Positions 33,708 through 43,977 of a DNA stretch of 64,000 nt are shown one piece after another. A program made the position numbers and the translations under genes. The notes below the pieces were generated by a model. That model had not been told where the DNA came from. It saw nothing but the letters and a program-made list of their open reading frames with translations, and did no database searches. This stretch comes from Emiliania huxleyi CCMP1516 (Eukaryota > Haptophyta > Isochrysidales > Noelaerhabdaceae): positions 139,288 to 203,287 of the forward strand of contig NW_005200333.1 of the NCBI RefSeq assembly GCF_000372725.1. Direction: 5' to 3'. The first letter of the stretch is position 1; each line of letters begins with the position of its first letter.

Positions 33708-33935
33708 CTGCGCGGAAAAAGAAAGAAAACGGACACGCCAAGGGAGGGATGAAAGGACGGCACGCCGCCACCACACAGGGATTTTAAGGAGAGGGGTGTG
33801 ATGCGCTAGCCGTCACCCACCCGCCTTGGGCGTCCGCCTCTTCCTATCTCCCTTCGCAGTCTCTCGCCGATTCTCGCTGCAACCTTCATGCCACCTCGCG
33901 GTCGTCCCACTCTCGTCGTTCTCTCCTGACTGCGC
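33708..33935 (+). repeat. Dispersed repeat (inverted copy at 50605-50826)
   Basis: Ordered blocks gaaagaaaac, gccaagggaggga, ggacggcacgccgccaccac, cacagggattttaaggagag, gattctcgctgcaaccttca and tgccacctcgcggtcgtccc are found in reverse complement at 50605-50826 with scattered changes. Non-coding, about 230 bp. Confidence 0.8.
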
Positions 33936-34134
33936 GGTAAGGACTGCTGGAGTGCTGGTTGTTTTTGTTTTAGGTCGGTTGTTGGGACGCGGAGGCGTCG
34001 CGCTGCAAACACGTCGTGAAAGAGAAAAGAAAATACGCGGCGATCTAGCCGCGAGATAAGACTCAACGCCCGGCGCCGAAAAAAAATATTCACAGCTCGC
34101 GGGAATGTACGTACGTCAGAGCCACATACACTGA

Positions 34135-34300
34135 GAGAGAGAACACACACCCCTCTCCCTTTTCTCCCAGCAGTAAGCTAATAAAGTAAGTGCATACACT
34201 ACTGAAAGAGATCCGAGCTCTCACGCCGCGCCGCCCGCGCGTAGGGCCTTTAGGGGCCTAGAGAACACGCCCTCTCCCTTTTCTCCCAGTATAAAGCTAA
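34135..34300 (+). repeat. Two tandem copies of a 'ctctcccttttctcccag' repeat (third copy 56726-56810)
   Basis: gagaacac followed by ccctctcccttttctcccag and taagctaa occurs at about 34138-34185 and 34262-34302, and once more at 56762-56805 after the shared lead ccgagctctcacgccgcg and tagggcctttaggggcctag. Non-coding; function unknown. Confidence 0.7.
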
Positions 34301-34302
34301 CA

Positions 34303-35016
34303 CTCGTGCAACATAGCTACAAACACTCGCAGCTGATGGTCGCGCGAGCCGCCCTGTCGTCCGTCGGAGAGAGAGATTTTGTTTTTTTTCGTCGGCGGAA
34401 AAAAGATGGCTCCTCCGGGCCTGCTGCGGCGGCGCGGCCGGTTGAGGTCGGGCTCGGCCCGGCCCGCAACGGCTGGCCGCCGACGAGCGCGCTCGCGCTG
34501 CTCGTCAAAATGGCGGCGGTGGCGATTGCGGCGACGGTCGTTCCAGTCGTACAGCGCTCAGGCGTCTGTCATCTGTCGTCTGTTGTCGCATTTCGCACAC
34601 GCGCGCGCCGCGCGACCCGCGTCGCTCCGCGAGGGCATGAGCCTTCCGCGATTCGATCCCGCAGCCAAAAGCTGCTCGCTCGAACCGCGGCCGACTCCGC
34701 CATCGCGGCCGCAGCTGTTGAGCTCTTCAGAAGACTGGTGCCTCATATGCTGCCTCCCTGCGGATGGTACGGCGAGGTTGGCGGTCCGCTGTACTACAAG
34801 GAAGTGCTGACTCGATTCTACCTCGAATTCTTCTACCCCCACGACTCGGAACGCGGATGTGACAGGACCATCGGGTCCTTCGGCCACCAAAGTGAGATCA
34901 CCCGAGAGCAGCTGAGCCTACCTCTGGCCTCGCCTCCCTCTCCTTCAGGCATTCGTGGCATCCTATATGGGTCGTCCAGAGTATCGACCTCTGGCGAGTC
35001 AGCCAGCCCCACTTTG
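34303..35016. other. Spacer, no convincing gene
   Basis: Long plus-strand frames exist but change character along their length. One stretch, 34715-34900, encodes LVPHMLPPCGWYGEVGGP and YKEVLTRFYLEFFYPHDSE, which looks protein-like but is isolated. Confidence 0.3.
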
Positions 35017-35135
35017 AGGGCGCCATGGAAGTACAGCGATCGCCACCTCGCTGGCCTCTCCGCAGCAGGCCCCCCGACCGCGTCGAACTCATCGGCGCGG
35101 GCTCGGCTCGGCTACGGGACCGGCCCCAGCTTCGG
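35017..35135 (+). repeat. Dispersed repeat (second copy 56437-56535)
   Basis: Both places share gcgatcgcca, ctcgctgg, ctctccgca, cgacgcgggctc and cggctacgggaccggcccca, then gctt, at diverged spacing. The second copy lies inside the inverted-repeat element at 56255-57212. Confidence 0.7.
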
Positions 35136-35581
35136 CTGAGCCTGAGGGCTGACAAGCTGCCGAGCCCAAATCACTGACTGTGAGAGTCGTGATTTCTTGT
35201 TGGTTTTCTAAAATCTGTGTGCCCCTGTGATAGTACTAGCACGCGCCAGTTCGCACCTGTGTCGAGCCTGTGTGCTGTGAGAGAGAGTTCTTTTGTTTAA
35301 ATTCTAAAATCTCTCTCTCGAATGTTTCGAGCCCTAGTGTTCGAGCCCTGGAAGAAAGTGAGTCGCACAGGCTACGCGCCCACCGTGGGACTGTTGTGAG
35401 GAGTATATCGTCATGCAGCTGTGCCACACCTACGACCTAGCACAAACATCGGCAAAGTCCAAAGAAGTCGGGAACTTGGAGCTCTCCTCTTTTTCTTCAC
35501 AGCGCAGCACCGAAGCATCTAGGCCCACGAGACGCTTGCACTCGCGCGGCTCTCTCCGCTCTCCCCTCGCCGTGTTCGGGT

Positions 35582-38500
35582 ATGTCGTGCATCGGCATCG
35601 ACGTCGGCTACGCCAACGGAGGCGCGCAGCCTCTAAACACCGCTCGGCCTCTCCACTCGGCTCAGCCGTGAGAACGCGCGAACTCAGAATCGTCTCCGCG
35701 CGTCCACAGTTGTCGCGATCGCCCGGCGCGGCGGCATTGACATCCTTGACAATGAGGTGTCCAAACGGGCCACAGCGTGAGCATCTCCCGGCCGCACCCT
35801 CGTCCTTCTCCGCGCCCTCGTTGCGAACGCTGGCGGCACCCGCATCGCTGCTCCGCCGCCGCCCCGCAGGTGCATGGTCGGCTTCTCGGGCAGCGAGCGG
35901 AAGCTCGGCGAGGCTGCGCTCAGCGGGGTGCGCCGCGGCGGCCGCGCCGCCACCGATGCCGAGTGCCGCCGGCCCGCCGTCTGAGCGCCGCTCCGCCCGC
36001 CTCTCCAGATCACGTCCAACATGACCAACACAGTGACGGGCCTCAAGGCCATCGTGGGCAAAAAGTTCCACTCGGACGAGATCCAGTCCGAGATGCCGAA
36101 GGTAGCGTACAAGATGATCGACGTCGCGGGCAACGTCGGCATCCCCGTCCACTACCGCGGCGAGGAGACCGTCCTCACCCCGGAGCGCATCTTTGCCATG
36201 TTCCTCAAGTCGCTGCAGGGCATCGCCGAGCGCAACCAAGGCCCGTCCCCCCAGCCGCCGCCGACGGCGGTGCTGGCGGTGGAGGCTTCGCTGAGCCTGC
36301 TCGCGGCTTTGTCTGTAGGCGCCCCCGTCACCGACGTCGTGCTCGCCGTGCCCGCATACTTCACTGACGTCGAGCGGCGCGCTGTGCTCGACGCCGCCAA
36401 GGCACCACCCTCACCTCCTCCCTCACGACCGCCTCTCGCCTCCCGCCCTGCTCGCTGCTGCCTCCGGCGTTCCCCTCCTCCCTGCTGCCTCCCTCTTCCC
36501 TGCTGCCTCCCTCTTCCCTGCTGCCTCCTCCCTCCCCGCTGCCCTCGCGACTCCCGCCTCACCGCTGGCCCTCCCCGCCGCCGCCCTCCCCGCCGCCGCA
36601 ATCCCCGCCGCTGGCCCCGACCGCCGCTGCCCTCTCCGCCGCTGCCCTCCCCAGGTCGTCGGCCTGAACGTGCTGCGGCTGATGAACGACTGCACCGCCG
36701 CCGCCCTCTCGTACGGCATCTACAAGACCGACTTGCCCGCCGACAAGCCGACCAACGTCGCCTTCGTCGACTGCGGCGCGAGCGACACCACCGTCTCCAT
36801 CGTCGAGTTTGTCAAGGGGAAGCTCAAGGTGCTCTCCGCCGCGTGCGAGCGCCACCTGGGCGGCGAGGACTTCACGCGCGTCATCGCGGAGCACTTCAAC
36901 GAGATCTGGAAGGAGAAGCACGGCATCGACGCCCACACCAACAAGAAGGCGTGGTTCCGGCTGATGGTCGCCGCGGAGAAGACGAAGAAGGTTCTCTCGT
37001 CAAACCCGCAGGCGCCGATCGCGATCGAGTGCTTCATGAACGACATCGACGTCAAGGGGATGCTCGAGCGCGACGAGTTCCTCGGCATGTGCGCGCCGCT
37101 CATGGCCAAGCTCGAGACGGTCATCCGCGACGCCTTTGCCGGCTGCGGGATCTCAAAGGAGGAGATCGCGACGGTCGAGATCGTCGGCGGCTCGTCGCGC
37201 GTGCCCGCCGTGCAAAAGGCCATCTCCGAGTTCTTTGGGCGCGAGTGCTCCAAGACGCTCAACTTTGACGAGTGCATCGCCAAGGGCTGCGCGCTGCAGG
37301 CGGCGATGCTCTCGCCCGCCTTCAAGGTTCGCGAGTTCGAGGTCAAGGACGTGACGCTCTACCCGATCGCCCTCTCGTGGTCGCCCACGGCGGCCGGCGC
37401 GCAGACGGACGCGATGGAGGTGGAGGGCGAGGCGGACGCGGCGCCGAAGGCGGGCGCCTCCTCGTCGGTCGTCTTCCAAAAGTTCAACGCGGTCCCAAAC
37501 TCGAAGATGCTCACCTTCTCGCGCAAGGGCACCTTCACGCTCTCGGCGGCGTACGACGACTCGGTCTCCCTGCCGGGCGGCTTCTCGCCCTCGCTCAACG
37601 AGTTCACCATCTCGGACATCCCGCAGCGCCTGGACGCAGAGGGGAAGCCAGAGGCGTCCCGCATCAAGGCGACACCTCCGAGAAGCTTCCCGCGCGCGCG
37701 CCCATCTCGCACCTCCCCTCCCCTCCCCGGCCTCGCCTGCCCGACGCCCCGCCCGCCCGCCCGCCTGGCCGCCCGCCAGGTCAAGCTGAAGCTCGACCTG
37801 AACGGCGTGCTCTCCCTCGAGTCGGCCGTCGTCCTCGAGGAGGAGGTGGTGATCGAGGAGGCGCCGCCCGCCGAGCCCGCGCCCGCGCCCGCGCCGGAGG
37901 CGCCCGCGGGCGGGGAGGCGCCCGCGGAGGGGGCGGAGGCCGCGGACGCGGAGGCGGCGCCGGAGCCGGAGCCGGCGCCGGCGCCGGCGCCGGCCGAGGA
38001 GAAGAAGCGGTCGAAGAAGGTGAAGCGGATCCCGGTGACGGTGAGCGAGGCAAAGTCGGTGGGCATGAGCGCGCAGGAGCTGATGGAGGCGCAGGAGGAG
38101 GAGGGGAAGATGGCGATCGAGGACAAGCGCATCAAGGAGAAGGCGGACGCGATGAACCAGCTCGAGGAGACGATCTACTCGATGAGGGACAAGCTCAGCA
38201 CCTCGCTCTCTGCCTTCTCGACGGAGGACGAGAAGTCGCCTCTCATGGCGCTATTGACCTCGCTCGAGGACTGGCTGTACGAGGACGGCATGGACGTGGA
38301 GAAGTCGGTCTACGACGCAAAGTACGCCGAAATCATGGACAAGTGCGGCCCGATCGAGGCGCGCGCGCGCGAGGCCGACCTGAGGCCCGACGCGATCGGC
38401 GAGCTGCGCAAGGCGCTCGCGCGCTTCTCCGAGTTTGTGGGCAGCTCCGATGAGGCGTACGCGCACATCGAGGCGGACGACAAGGCCAAGGTCGCGGCCG

Positions 38501-38796
38501 AGGTGGAGGCGGCGACGGCGTGGCTGTCGGAGGCGGAGGCGAAGCTGGCAGCGAGCCCCGCCACCGCAGACGCGCCCATCAAATCGGCCGAGATCACGGC
38601 CAAGGCGAGCGCGCTGGAGGGCGTGTGCAACCCCATCATGCGGAAGCCCAAGCCGGCGCCCAAGGTGGAGGCTGCACCGCCCTCGCCCGCGCCGGTAGAG
38701 GCGGAGCCGGCGCCTGCCGCCGAGGGCGACGACGCGGCGGCGGAGCCTGCGGCCGCGCCGCCGCCGCCTGCGGGGGCGGATATGGACGTCGACTAA
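35582..38796 (+). CDS. HSP110/HSP70-superfamily chaperone
   Basis: Six exons: 35582-35621, 35710-35776, 35870-35927, 36009-36401, 36655-37668, 37780-38796, total 862 aa, the usual HSP110 size. Introns 1, 4 and 5 have GC donors (GAG|gcgcgc, AAG|gcacca, AAG|gcgaca); 2 and 3 have GT. The spliced product reads MSCIGIDVGYANG, VVAIARRGGIDILDNEVSKR, GFSGSERKLGEAA, then NTVTGLKAIVGKKF: the HSP110 nucleotide-binding start. LMNDCTAAALSYGIYK and VEIVGGSSRVPAVQKAI complete the ATPase domain. An acidic, Pro/Ala-rich insertion (about 585-660) and a helical C-terminus with KSVGMSAQELMEAQEEE follow, as in HSP110 nucleotide-exchange factors. Expected role: releasing ADP from HSP70 and holding unfolded proteins, in the cytosol. 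The 5' end is duplicated at 22769 and 53559. Confidence 0.93.
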
Positions 38797-38977
38797 TGAT
38801 CCAGACGCATTCTGGGGGCGCGGCACGGGGAGTTGCCCCGGCGCTGCGGTGGAGGCTGAGCACGCGCGGCACGTGCGTGCGCGAGCGGCGAAAGAGGCCT
38901 AGCCGGTTGCTGCTCGATCGATCAAGGTCGGAGGTGATGCGGTGGTTTCCACTAGGGGGCGTGGCTTTAATATGCAT

Positions 38978-40801
38978 TTATGCTAGTGAGAAAAAAAATG
39001 ATAGTGAAATATGGCTTTTGCGTTTTGGAGCGCAAGACACTGTATCTCGAGGGGTCGACAGGGGGGAAATCTCATGTGTTGTTGATGTTGTTGATTGTTG
39101 TAGCGTCTGTAGCGCTCCCGGCAAGCGCTTCGGCCTTCTACTATTAAATTTATTGTGGCCGCGCCCTCCCAGGTCTGGGTAATCGCCTGTGATCACCAAG
39201 GGGTCCGTGCATGGCGTGCGGCAGCGCGCGCCCTCGGCCCAGAGGTTCAGCAGCATCTTCGCCTCCGGACAAGGCGACATGGCACTCGGCGCGCCATTGC
39301 GCCAGAGCTCCACCGTCCTGACGATACGACCAGCCTCCGCCTCAAAGCGATGCGAGAAGCGAATGAGCGGTTGCGCAGCCAGCGTGACGGGGCACAAGCT
39401 GCGACTCAGATCAGCCTGCTCTTCGAGGCGCGAGGCGCGCTGATCTGCCGCTTGACGTGCCTGCTGCTCTTGCTGCAAACGCTGCTCTGCCGCCTGACGT
39501 GCCTGCTGCTCCTGCTGCAAACGCTGCTCTGCCGCCTGACGTGCCTGCTGCTCCTGCTGCAAGCGCAGCTCCAGAACTTGGAGCCGCGAAGCGGCCTCCG
39601 GGACCTCGACCTCCTCCGGGACGTGGACCTCCGGCGCTGCCAGCCAGGCGCTGCACTGGCCAGGCTCGCTCCCCTCCGCACGCACGCGGATTGTGTAGCT
39701 CTCGCCGCTGACAAGCCCGTCGCTCTGGTCGAGCTTGCGGCCGACCAAGATGAGCTCCTCTGTTGGCTCGTTGGAAGCGGCCTCGTGCGCTGGCGTCCAG
39801 CCGTCCGCATCCGCAGCAGTCAGCACCTCTCGCCCGCACTGCTCGACGAGGAAGCGGAGCACGTCGACAAGGCCATTGGAAGCGGCCCAGTGCGCTGGCG
39901 TGTGGCCGCCCGCATTCGCAGCCGTCAGCACCTCTCGCCCGCACTGCTCGAAGAGGAAGCGGAGCGTGTCGACCTGGCCGTTGGAAGCGTTGGCGCGCAG
40001 CGGCATGTGTACCCCGTAGTTCGGGCACTTCAAGTGGTGAAGGCCTTTGTGAGGAGCCACACACCCGGGAAGGCAGCTGTTGAGTCGTGGTTTAATGGCC
40101 CAGTGCGCTGGCGTGTCGCCGGATTCCGCAGCCGCAGCCATCAGCACCTCTCGCCCGCACTGCTCGAAGAGGAAGCGGAGCACGTCGACATGGCCATTCT
40201 CTGCGGCGAGGTGCGCTGGCGTGCGGCCGTCCGCATCCCAGAGGCCGTCCGTAGCAGCCGTCAGCACCTCTCGCCCGCACTGCTCAACAAGAAAGCGGAG
40301 CACGTCGACACGGCCATTGGAAGCGGCGAGGTGCGCTGGCGTGCTGCCGGTCGCATCCGCAGCAGTCAGCACCTCTCGCCCGCACTGCTCGACGAGGAAG
40401 CGGAGCGAATCGACATGGCCATTGGTAGCGGCCCAGTGCGCTGGCGTCCTGCCTGGCGACCAGCCGTCTGCATCCGCAGCCGTCAGCACCTCTCGCCCGC
40501 ACTGCTCAACAAGAAAGCGGAGCACGTCGACATGGCCATGCTCTGCGGCGAGGTGGGCTGGCGTGCTGCCGTTCGCACCCGCAGCCGTCAGCACCTCTCG
40601 CCCGCACTGCTCGAAGAGGAAGCGGAGCGCGTCGACCTGGCCACTGGAAACGGCGTCGTGGGCAGGTTTGTTGCCTGCCGCTCTCGCAGCCGTCAGCACC
40701 TCTCGCCCGTACTGCTCGAAGAAGCAGCGAAGCGCGTTGACATGGCCCTCTTGAGCGGCGAAGTGCGCTGGCGTGTCGGGTGTCGCCCTACCAGCCGCCA
40801 T
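38978..40801 (-). CDS. Ankyrin-repeat / coiled-coil protein (ankyrin gene 3)
   Basis: A single exon of 607 aa. About nine ankyrin repeats of an unusual type fill residues 10-350 (TPAHLAAENGHVDVLRFLFE, QCGREVLTAA). The set is highly homogenised: the CGREVLTAA segment is nearly invariant at DNA level. A fibronectin-III-like strand follows (SYTIRVRAEGSEPG). A coiled coil holds three exact 14-residue repeats (LQQEQQARQAAEQR). The last 70 residues run into a dispersed repeat (39005-39165) and are probably a recently acquired or spurious C-terminus. No enzyme motif is present. This gene is not closely related to the other ankyrin genes here. Confidence 0.8.
   Translation of the reverse strand: MAAGRATPDTPAHFAAQEGHVNALRCFFEQYGREVLTAARAAGNKPAHDAVSSGQVDALRFLFEQCGREVLTAAGANGSTPAHLAAEHGHVDVLRFLVEQCGREVLTAADADGWSPGRTPAHWAATNGHVDSLRFLVEQCGREVLTAADATGSTPAHLAASNGRVDVLRFLVEQCGREVLTAATDGLWDADGRTPAHLAAENGHVDVLRFLFEQCGREVLMAAAAESGDTPAHWAIKPRLNSCLPGCVAPHKGLHHLKCPNYGVHMPLRANASNGQVDTLRFLFEQCGREVLTAANAGGHTPAHWAASNGLVDVLRFLVEQCGREVLTAADADGWTPAHEAASNEPTEELILVGRKLDQSDGLVSGESYTIRVRAEGSEPGQCSAWLAAPEVHVPEEVEVPEAASRLQVLELRLQQEQQARQAAEQRLQQEQQARQAAEQRLQQEQQARQAADQRASRLEEQADLSRSLCPVTLAAQPLIRFSHRFEAEAGRIVRTVELWRNGAPSAMSPCPEAKMLLNLWAEGARCRTPCTDPLVITGDYPDLGGRGHNKFNSRRPKRLPGALQTLQQSTTSTTHEISPLSTPRDTVSCAPKRKSHISLSFFFSLA
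39005..39165 (+). repeat. Dispersed repeat overlapping the end of ankyrin gene 3 (copy at 41145-41347)
   Basis: Shares atggcttttg, ttggagcgc, gtatctcga, then ttgttgattgttgtagcgtc, tgtagcgctcccggcaagcg and cttc.gccttactac-like sequence with 41145-41265. The same block is present again in reverse complement at 41278-41347. Confidence 0.75.
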
Positions 40802-41144
40802 GAGCTATCCGAGGTCCGGTCCGCTTCGGCCCAGGGACGTCCGAAACGATTGCATGTTGCATGAACACGCGTGTGCGGTGAGGCGGAGCAGACGCGCAGG
40901 GCGAGACGAGGGAGGGAGCAGGACTTTGCGGAGATCAGCAGGAGGATGTACGAAGAGATTAGGAAGGGACCCGAGGGACCATGTGGAAGACGGCTAGTGC
41001 TAGTCCCCCATCGGGAGGACGACCCCGGCTAGTCGCCGACCACACCCACAAAGAACCCTGCACAAAGACCGCAGGGCGGGGACATGTTCCTTTTTACCCA
41101 TCTCACAGTAGAGAGGAGTCCGTTTTTATTTATTTATGTATGGC

Positions 41145-41347
41145 TTTTGGAGCGCCTTTTTTGTAATTGTATCTCGACCGGGGTCATCTCATAAGTCATA
41201 TGTTGTTGTTGATTGTTGTAGCGTCTGCAGCGCTCCCGGCAAGCGCTTCTGCCTTACTACATTCGGACACCGGTTCAAATCGCGGCCACAATAAATTTAA
41301 TAGTAGTAAGGCAGAAGCGCTTGCCGGGAGCGCTACAGACGCTACAA
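41145..41347 (+). repeat. Dispersed repeat with an inverted arm (hairpin)
   Basis: Arms at about 41217-41263 (gtagcgtctgcagcgctccc, ggcaagcgcttctgccttac) and 41305-41347 (reverse complement) face each other across about 45 bp, which includes ccggttcaaatcgcgg, a weak pol III B-box look-alike. Sequence before the left arm matches 39005-39165. Confidence 0.75.
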
Positions 41348-41522
41348 TTTTGGCCCGGGTCCTTGATTGTAATCAGCCTGCGGGTGAGGGCAAAACCTGC
41401 GCCGCTGCAGCTTATAGAGGGTGGGGGAAAATTTTCCGCCCTATATAAAGCTGCCGTTGAGGTAGACGGTACAACGCTCAGAAGAACTGTCACCCCAGGG
41501 AGGTCTCGAGCGACGACGCGCC

Positions 41523-43475
41523 TCAGCGTGAGCGAGCGACGACGTTGGAGAAGCCCTGGGTTTTGGGGTACCGGCCTCTCACCCGCACCTTTGCGCGCCA
41601 CTTCTTGTCTGTCGGCCCGCCGCCGAGCCCCGCCTCCTTCTCGGCGGACCGCCAGCGGTCGCGGCGCGAGTCTGGCCCGCCAAACACGGCCGCCGCCTCG
41701 GCCCCTGCCTCGCGAGGTGCTCCGGGTGATCCGGCGGCGGAGACGCTGGCGCCGGCCGCCGCCGCCGCGTTCCACACCAAGACGAGGCCCGCGCAAGTTC
41801 CGAGCACAAGGGTCGACGGATCGCGGCGGGCGCCGAGCGCGGGCGCGCCGACGCAATTCAGCACCGTCGCGGAGCCCGGCACGCGCGCCTCCCACAGAGG
41901 CCGCGCGGCGGGGGCGGAGCAGCTCGAGCCTCGCAGCGCGCGCATGTCGTACAGCGCGACCGTCTGCGAGGCGCAGGAGAAGGGCGTGCCGCAGTGCACG
42001 CCGCCGTCGATGCCGACGAGCAGCTTGCTGCCGTCGAGGTGCAGCTGCCGCGCCGTCGTGCCGCGCACGGGCAGCGGCATCGAGCCGACCAAGGCTCGGC
42101 GCGCGCTCGGGGGCAGGTCCATCCACAAGTCGCCTCCGCCCGCGCGCAGGAGGTCCGAGCCGCCCACGGCCTCGGGCCCCGGCAGCAGCCTCAAGTCCCA
42201 CAAGTGGACCTGCCCGGCGGTGAGCGAGGCGGAGGCGGCGAAGCCGCGCCCGTCGTCGGCGGCCATGGCGACTATCGGCGACCTTGCTGCTGGCGGCGGG
42301 ACCGCGGAGAGGATGGCGNNNNNNNNNNNNNNNNNNNNNNNNNNNNNNNNNNNNNNNNNNNNNNNNNNNNNNNNNNNNNNNNNNNNNNNNNNNNNNNNNN
42401 NNNNNNNNNNNNNNNNNNNNNNNNNNNNNNNNNNNNNNNNNNNNNNNNNNNNNNNNNNNNNNNNNNNNNNNNNNNNNNNNNNNNNNNNNNNNNNNNNNNN
42501 NNNNNNNNNNNNNNNNNNNNNNNNNNNNNNNNNNNNNNNNNNNNNNNNNNNNNNNNNNNNNNNNNNNNNNNNNNNNNNNNNNNNNNNNNNNNNNNNNNNN
42601 NNNNNNNNNNNNNNNNNNNNNNNNNNNNNNNNNNNNNNNNNNNNNNNNNNNNNNNNNNNNNNNNNNNNNNNNNNNNNNTGGCTGCTCTTGAGCGAGCAGA
42701 TTCGCCGCCGCCGCTCCATCGACCACAGCCGCACCGCGCCGCCGTCGGCAGAGATCAGCAGTCCCTCGCCGTCGTACCTGGCCGCGCGCACTCCCGGCGC
42801 AGTAGCGAAGCCACCGCCTCCGTCGGCGGCGGCGGCGGCGGCGGCGCCCGACTGCAGCAGAGCGAGGGGGGGCGGCGCCATCCACGGAGCGATGCGCGCC
42901 TCCGCCCTGCGGAGCACCGCGCGCACCGCAGCCGTGCTCAGGTCGGGCGGCGGCGCCTCGCCGAGAACGCGGCCGTGCTCTCGCGCCCACAAGGAGTGCG
43001 AGGCGCCCACCGCCGCGTGCAAGTCGCGGCACGTCGCCGCGAGGGCGCAGAGCTCGCGGCCGAGGCACCCGTCGAGCACCATCGGCCACAAGTCGAGCGG
43101 CAGCTCCGGCAAGGGAGTCGGCGCGCACGCGTCGCCCTCGACCGCCTCCGCCGAGTCGGCTGCCGCCCTCGGCGCGCCGGCGCCGCCGCCCTGGTCGAGC
43201 GGGGGCGCCGGCGGCATGCGCGGCGTGTCTGTCCTCCACTCGACGTGCCACAGAGCGGTGTGCGCTGCGGCGGCAGTGGCGGGGGAGGACGCGGGCGGCA
43301 GGAGCAGCGCCGTGACCAGGTGGAAGGGGGGACGCCCGGCCCTGCTGTCTGCGCCTCGGCCGCGGCCGTCGCATGGCGCCGCATCGGAGAGTGGGGAGAA
43401 GGCCGGAGAGCGGCCGCACAGCAGCGAGGTAGAGGGCGACGCCGAGCAAGGGTAGCTTGTCGGCGACGACCTCAA
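41523..43475 (-). CDS. F-box / WD40 protein, interrupted by an assembly gap
   Basis: Reading down from 43475, residues about 120-165 form an F-box (LPELPLDLWPMVLDGCLGRE, then LCALAATCRDLHAAV). WD40 text follows (GVRAARYDGEGLLISADGGA, VRLWSMERRRRICSL) up to the N run. After the gap come AAGQVHLWDLR-type (GQVHLWDLRLL), QTVALYDMRALRG and TLVLGTCAGLVLVWNAA blades. F-box/WD40 proteins recruit substrates to SCF ubiquitin ligases; that role is inferred. The true start is uncertain: an upstream frame near 43480-43390 encodes LIPPVQKQLEVVADKLPLLG and may be a first exon. The size is unknown because 360 bases are missing. Confidence 0.75.
   Translation of the reverse strand: MRSSPTSYPCSASPSTSLLCGRSPAFSPLSDAAPCDGRGRGADSRAGRPPFHLVTALLLPPASSPATAAAAHTALWHVEWRTDTPRMPPAPPLDQGGGAGAPRAAADSAEAVEGDACAPTPLPELPLDLWPMVLDGCLGRELCALAATCRDLHAAVGASHSLWAREHGRVLGEAPPPDLSTAAVRAVLRRAEARIAPWMAPPPLALLQSGAAAAAAADGGGGFATAPGVRAARYDGEGLLISADGGAVRLWSMERRRRICSLKSSXXXXXXXXXXXXXXXXXXXXXXXXXXXXXXXXXXXXXXXXXXXXXXXXXXXXXXXXXXXXXXXXXXXXXXXXXXXXXXXXXXXXXXXXXXXXXXXXXXXXXXXXXXXXXXXXXXXXXXXXXAILSAVPPPAARSPIVAMAADDGRGFAASASLTAGQVHLWDLRLLPGPEAVGGSDLLRAGGGDLWMDLPPSARRALVGSMPLPVRGTTARQLHLDGSKLLVGIDGGVHCGTPFSCASQTVALYDMRALRGSSCSAPAARPLWEARVPGSATVLNCVGAPALGARRDPSTLVLGTCAGLVLVWNAAAAAGASVSAAGSPGAPREAGAEAAAVFGGPDSRRDRWRSAEKEAGLGGGPTDKKWRAKVRVRGRYPKTQGFSNVVARSR
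42319..42678. other. Assembly gap (360 N)
   Basis: A run of N in the middle of the F-box/WD40 gene. The round gap size may be an estimate. Confidence 1.
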
Positions 43476-43589
43476 GCTGCTTTTGGACGGGAGGGATGAG
43501 TGGCGCAGCGCCGAGCCACTCCCCGGGGTGGAGGGGGTCCCCGGGATGGAGACGGGGCGCGTCGCAAGGCGGCTCGGCGCGCCCTCCTC

Positions 43590-43700
43590 GTGGTGCGCCT
43601 CCGCCTCCGCCTCCGCCTCCGCCTCCGCCTCCGCCTCCGCCTCCTCCCCCTCCTCCTCCGCCTCCGCCGCCTCCGCCGCCTCCCCCTTGGCCTCCGCCTG
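43590..43700. repeat. (GCCTCC)n-like low-complexity tract
   Basis: Imperfect gcctcc hexamers and cctcctc triplets. On the minus strand one frame reads as an Ala/Glu repeat (EAEAEAEAE), which could be coding, upstream of the F-box gene. Confidence 0.8.
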
Positions 43701-43784
43701 GAGCCCCTCTTCCGCCGCCTCTGTGGCGCGTCCCGACTGCAGCTGCAGGAAGAGCGAGAGGGGCGTGACGCACCTCGAGGACGG

Positions 43785-43876
43785 AGGCAGGCTGCCGTCA
43801 GAGGCGCGCTGCCGTCAGAGGCACGCTGCCGTCAGAGGCACGCTGCCGTCAGAGGCACGCTGCCGTCAGAGCACCG
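43785..43876. repeat. Minisatellite, 17-bp unit, about five copies
   Basis: The unit gctgccgtcagaggcac recurs five times in a row with one variant base in the first copy (gcgc for gcac). Non-coding. Confidence 0.9.
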
Positions 43877-43977
43877 CGGGGACACGAGGGCACGCGACCA
43901 CCAGGGCGAGGCCACGGAGCACAGCCGGAGGTGGTCGTCGTCTCTCGAGTGCTTGGTTGAGAGACCACGTGGCCAGA

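Noticed and set aside
35323-35370. Heat-shock element upstream of HSP110
   Set aside because: TTC and GAA blocks are present (tcgaatgtttcgag, ctggaagaaag) but their spacing does not fit nGAAnnTTCn units.
43457-43768. Poly-proline or poly-glycine frames
   Set aside because: Different readings of the gcctcc tract; only the Ala/Glu reading on the minus strand is at all plausible.
43785-43876. CRISPR-like array
   Set aside because: Contiguous 17-bp repeats without spacers.
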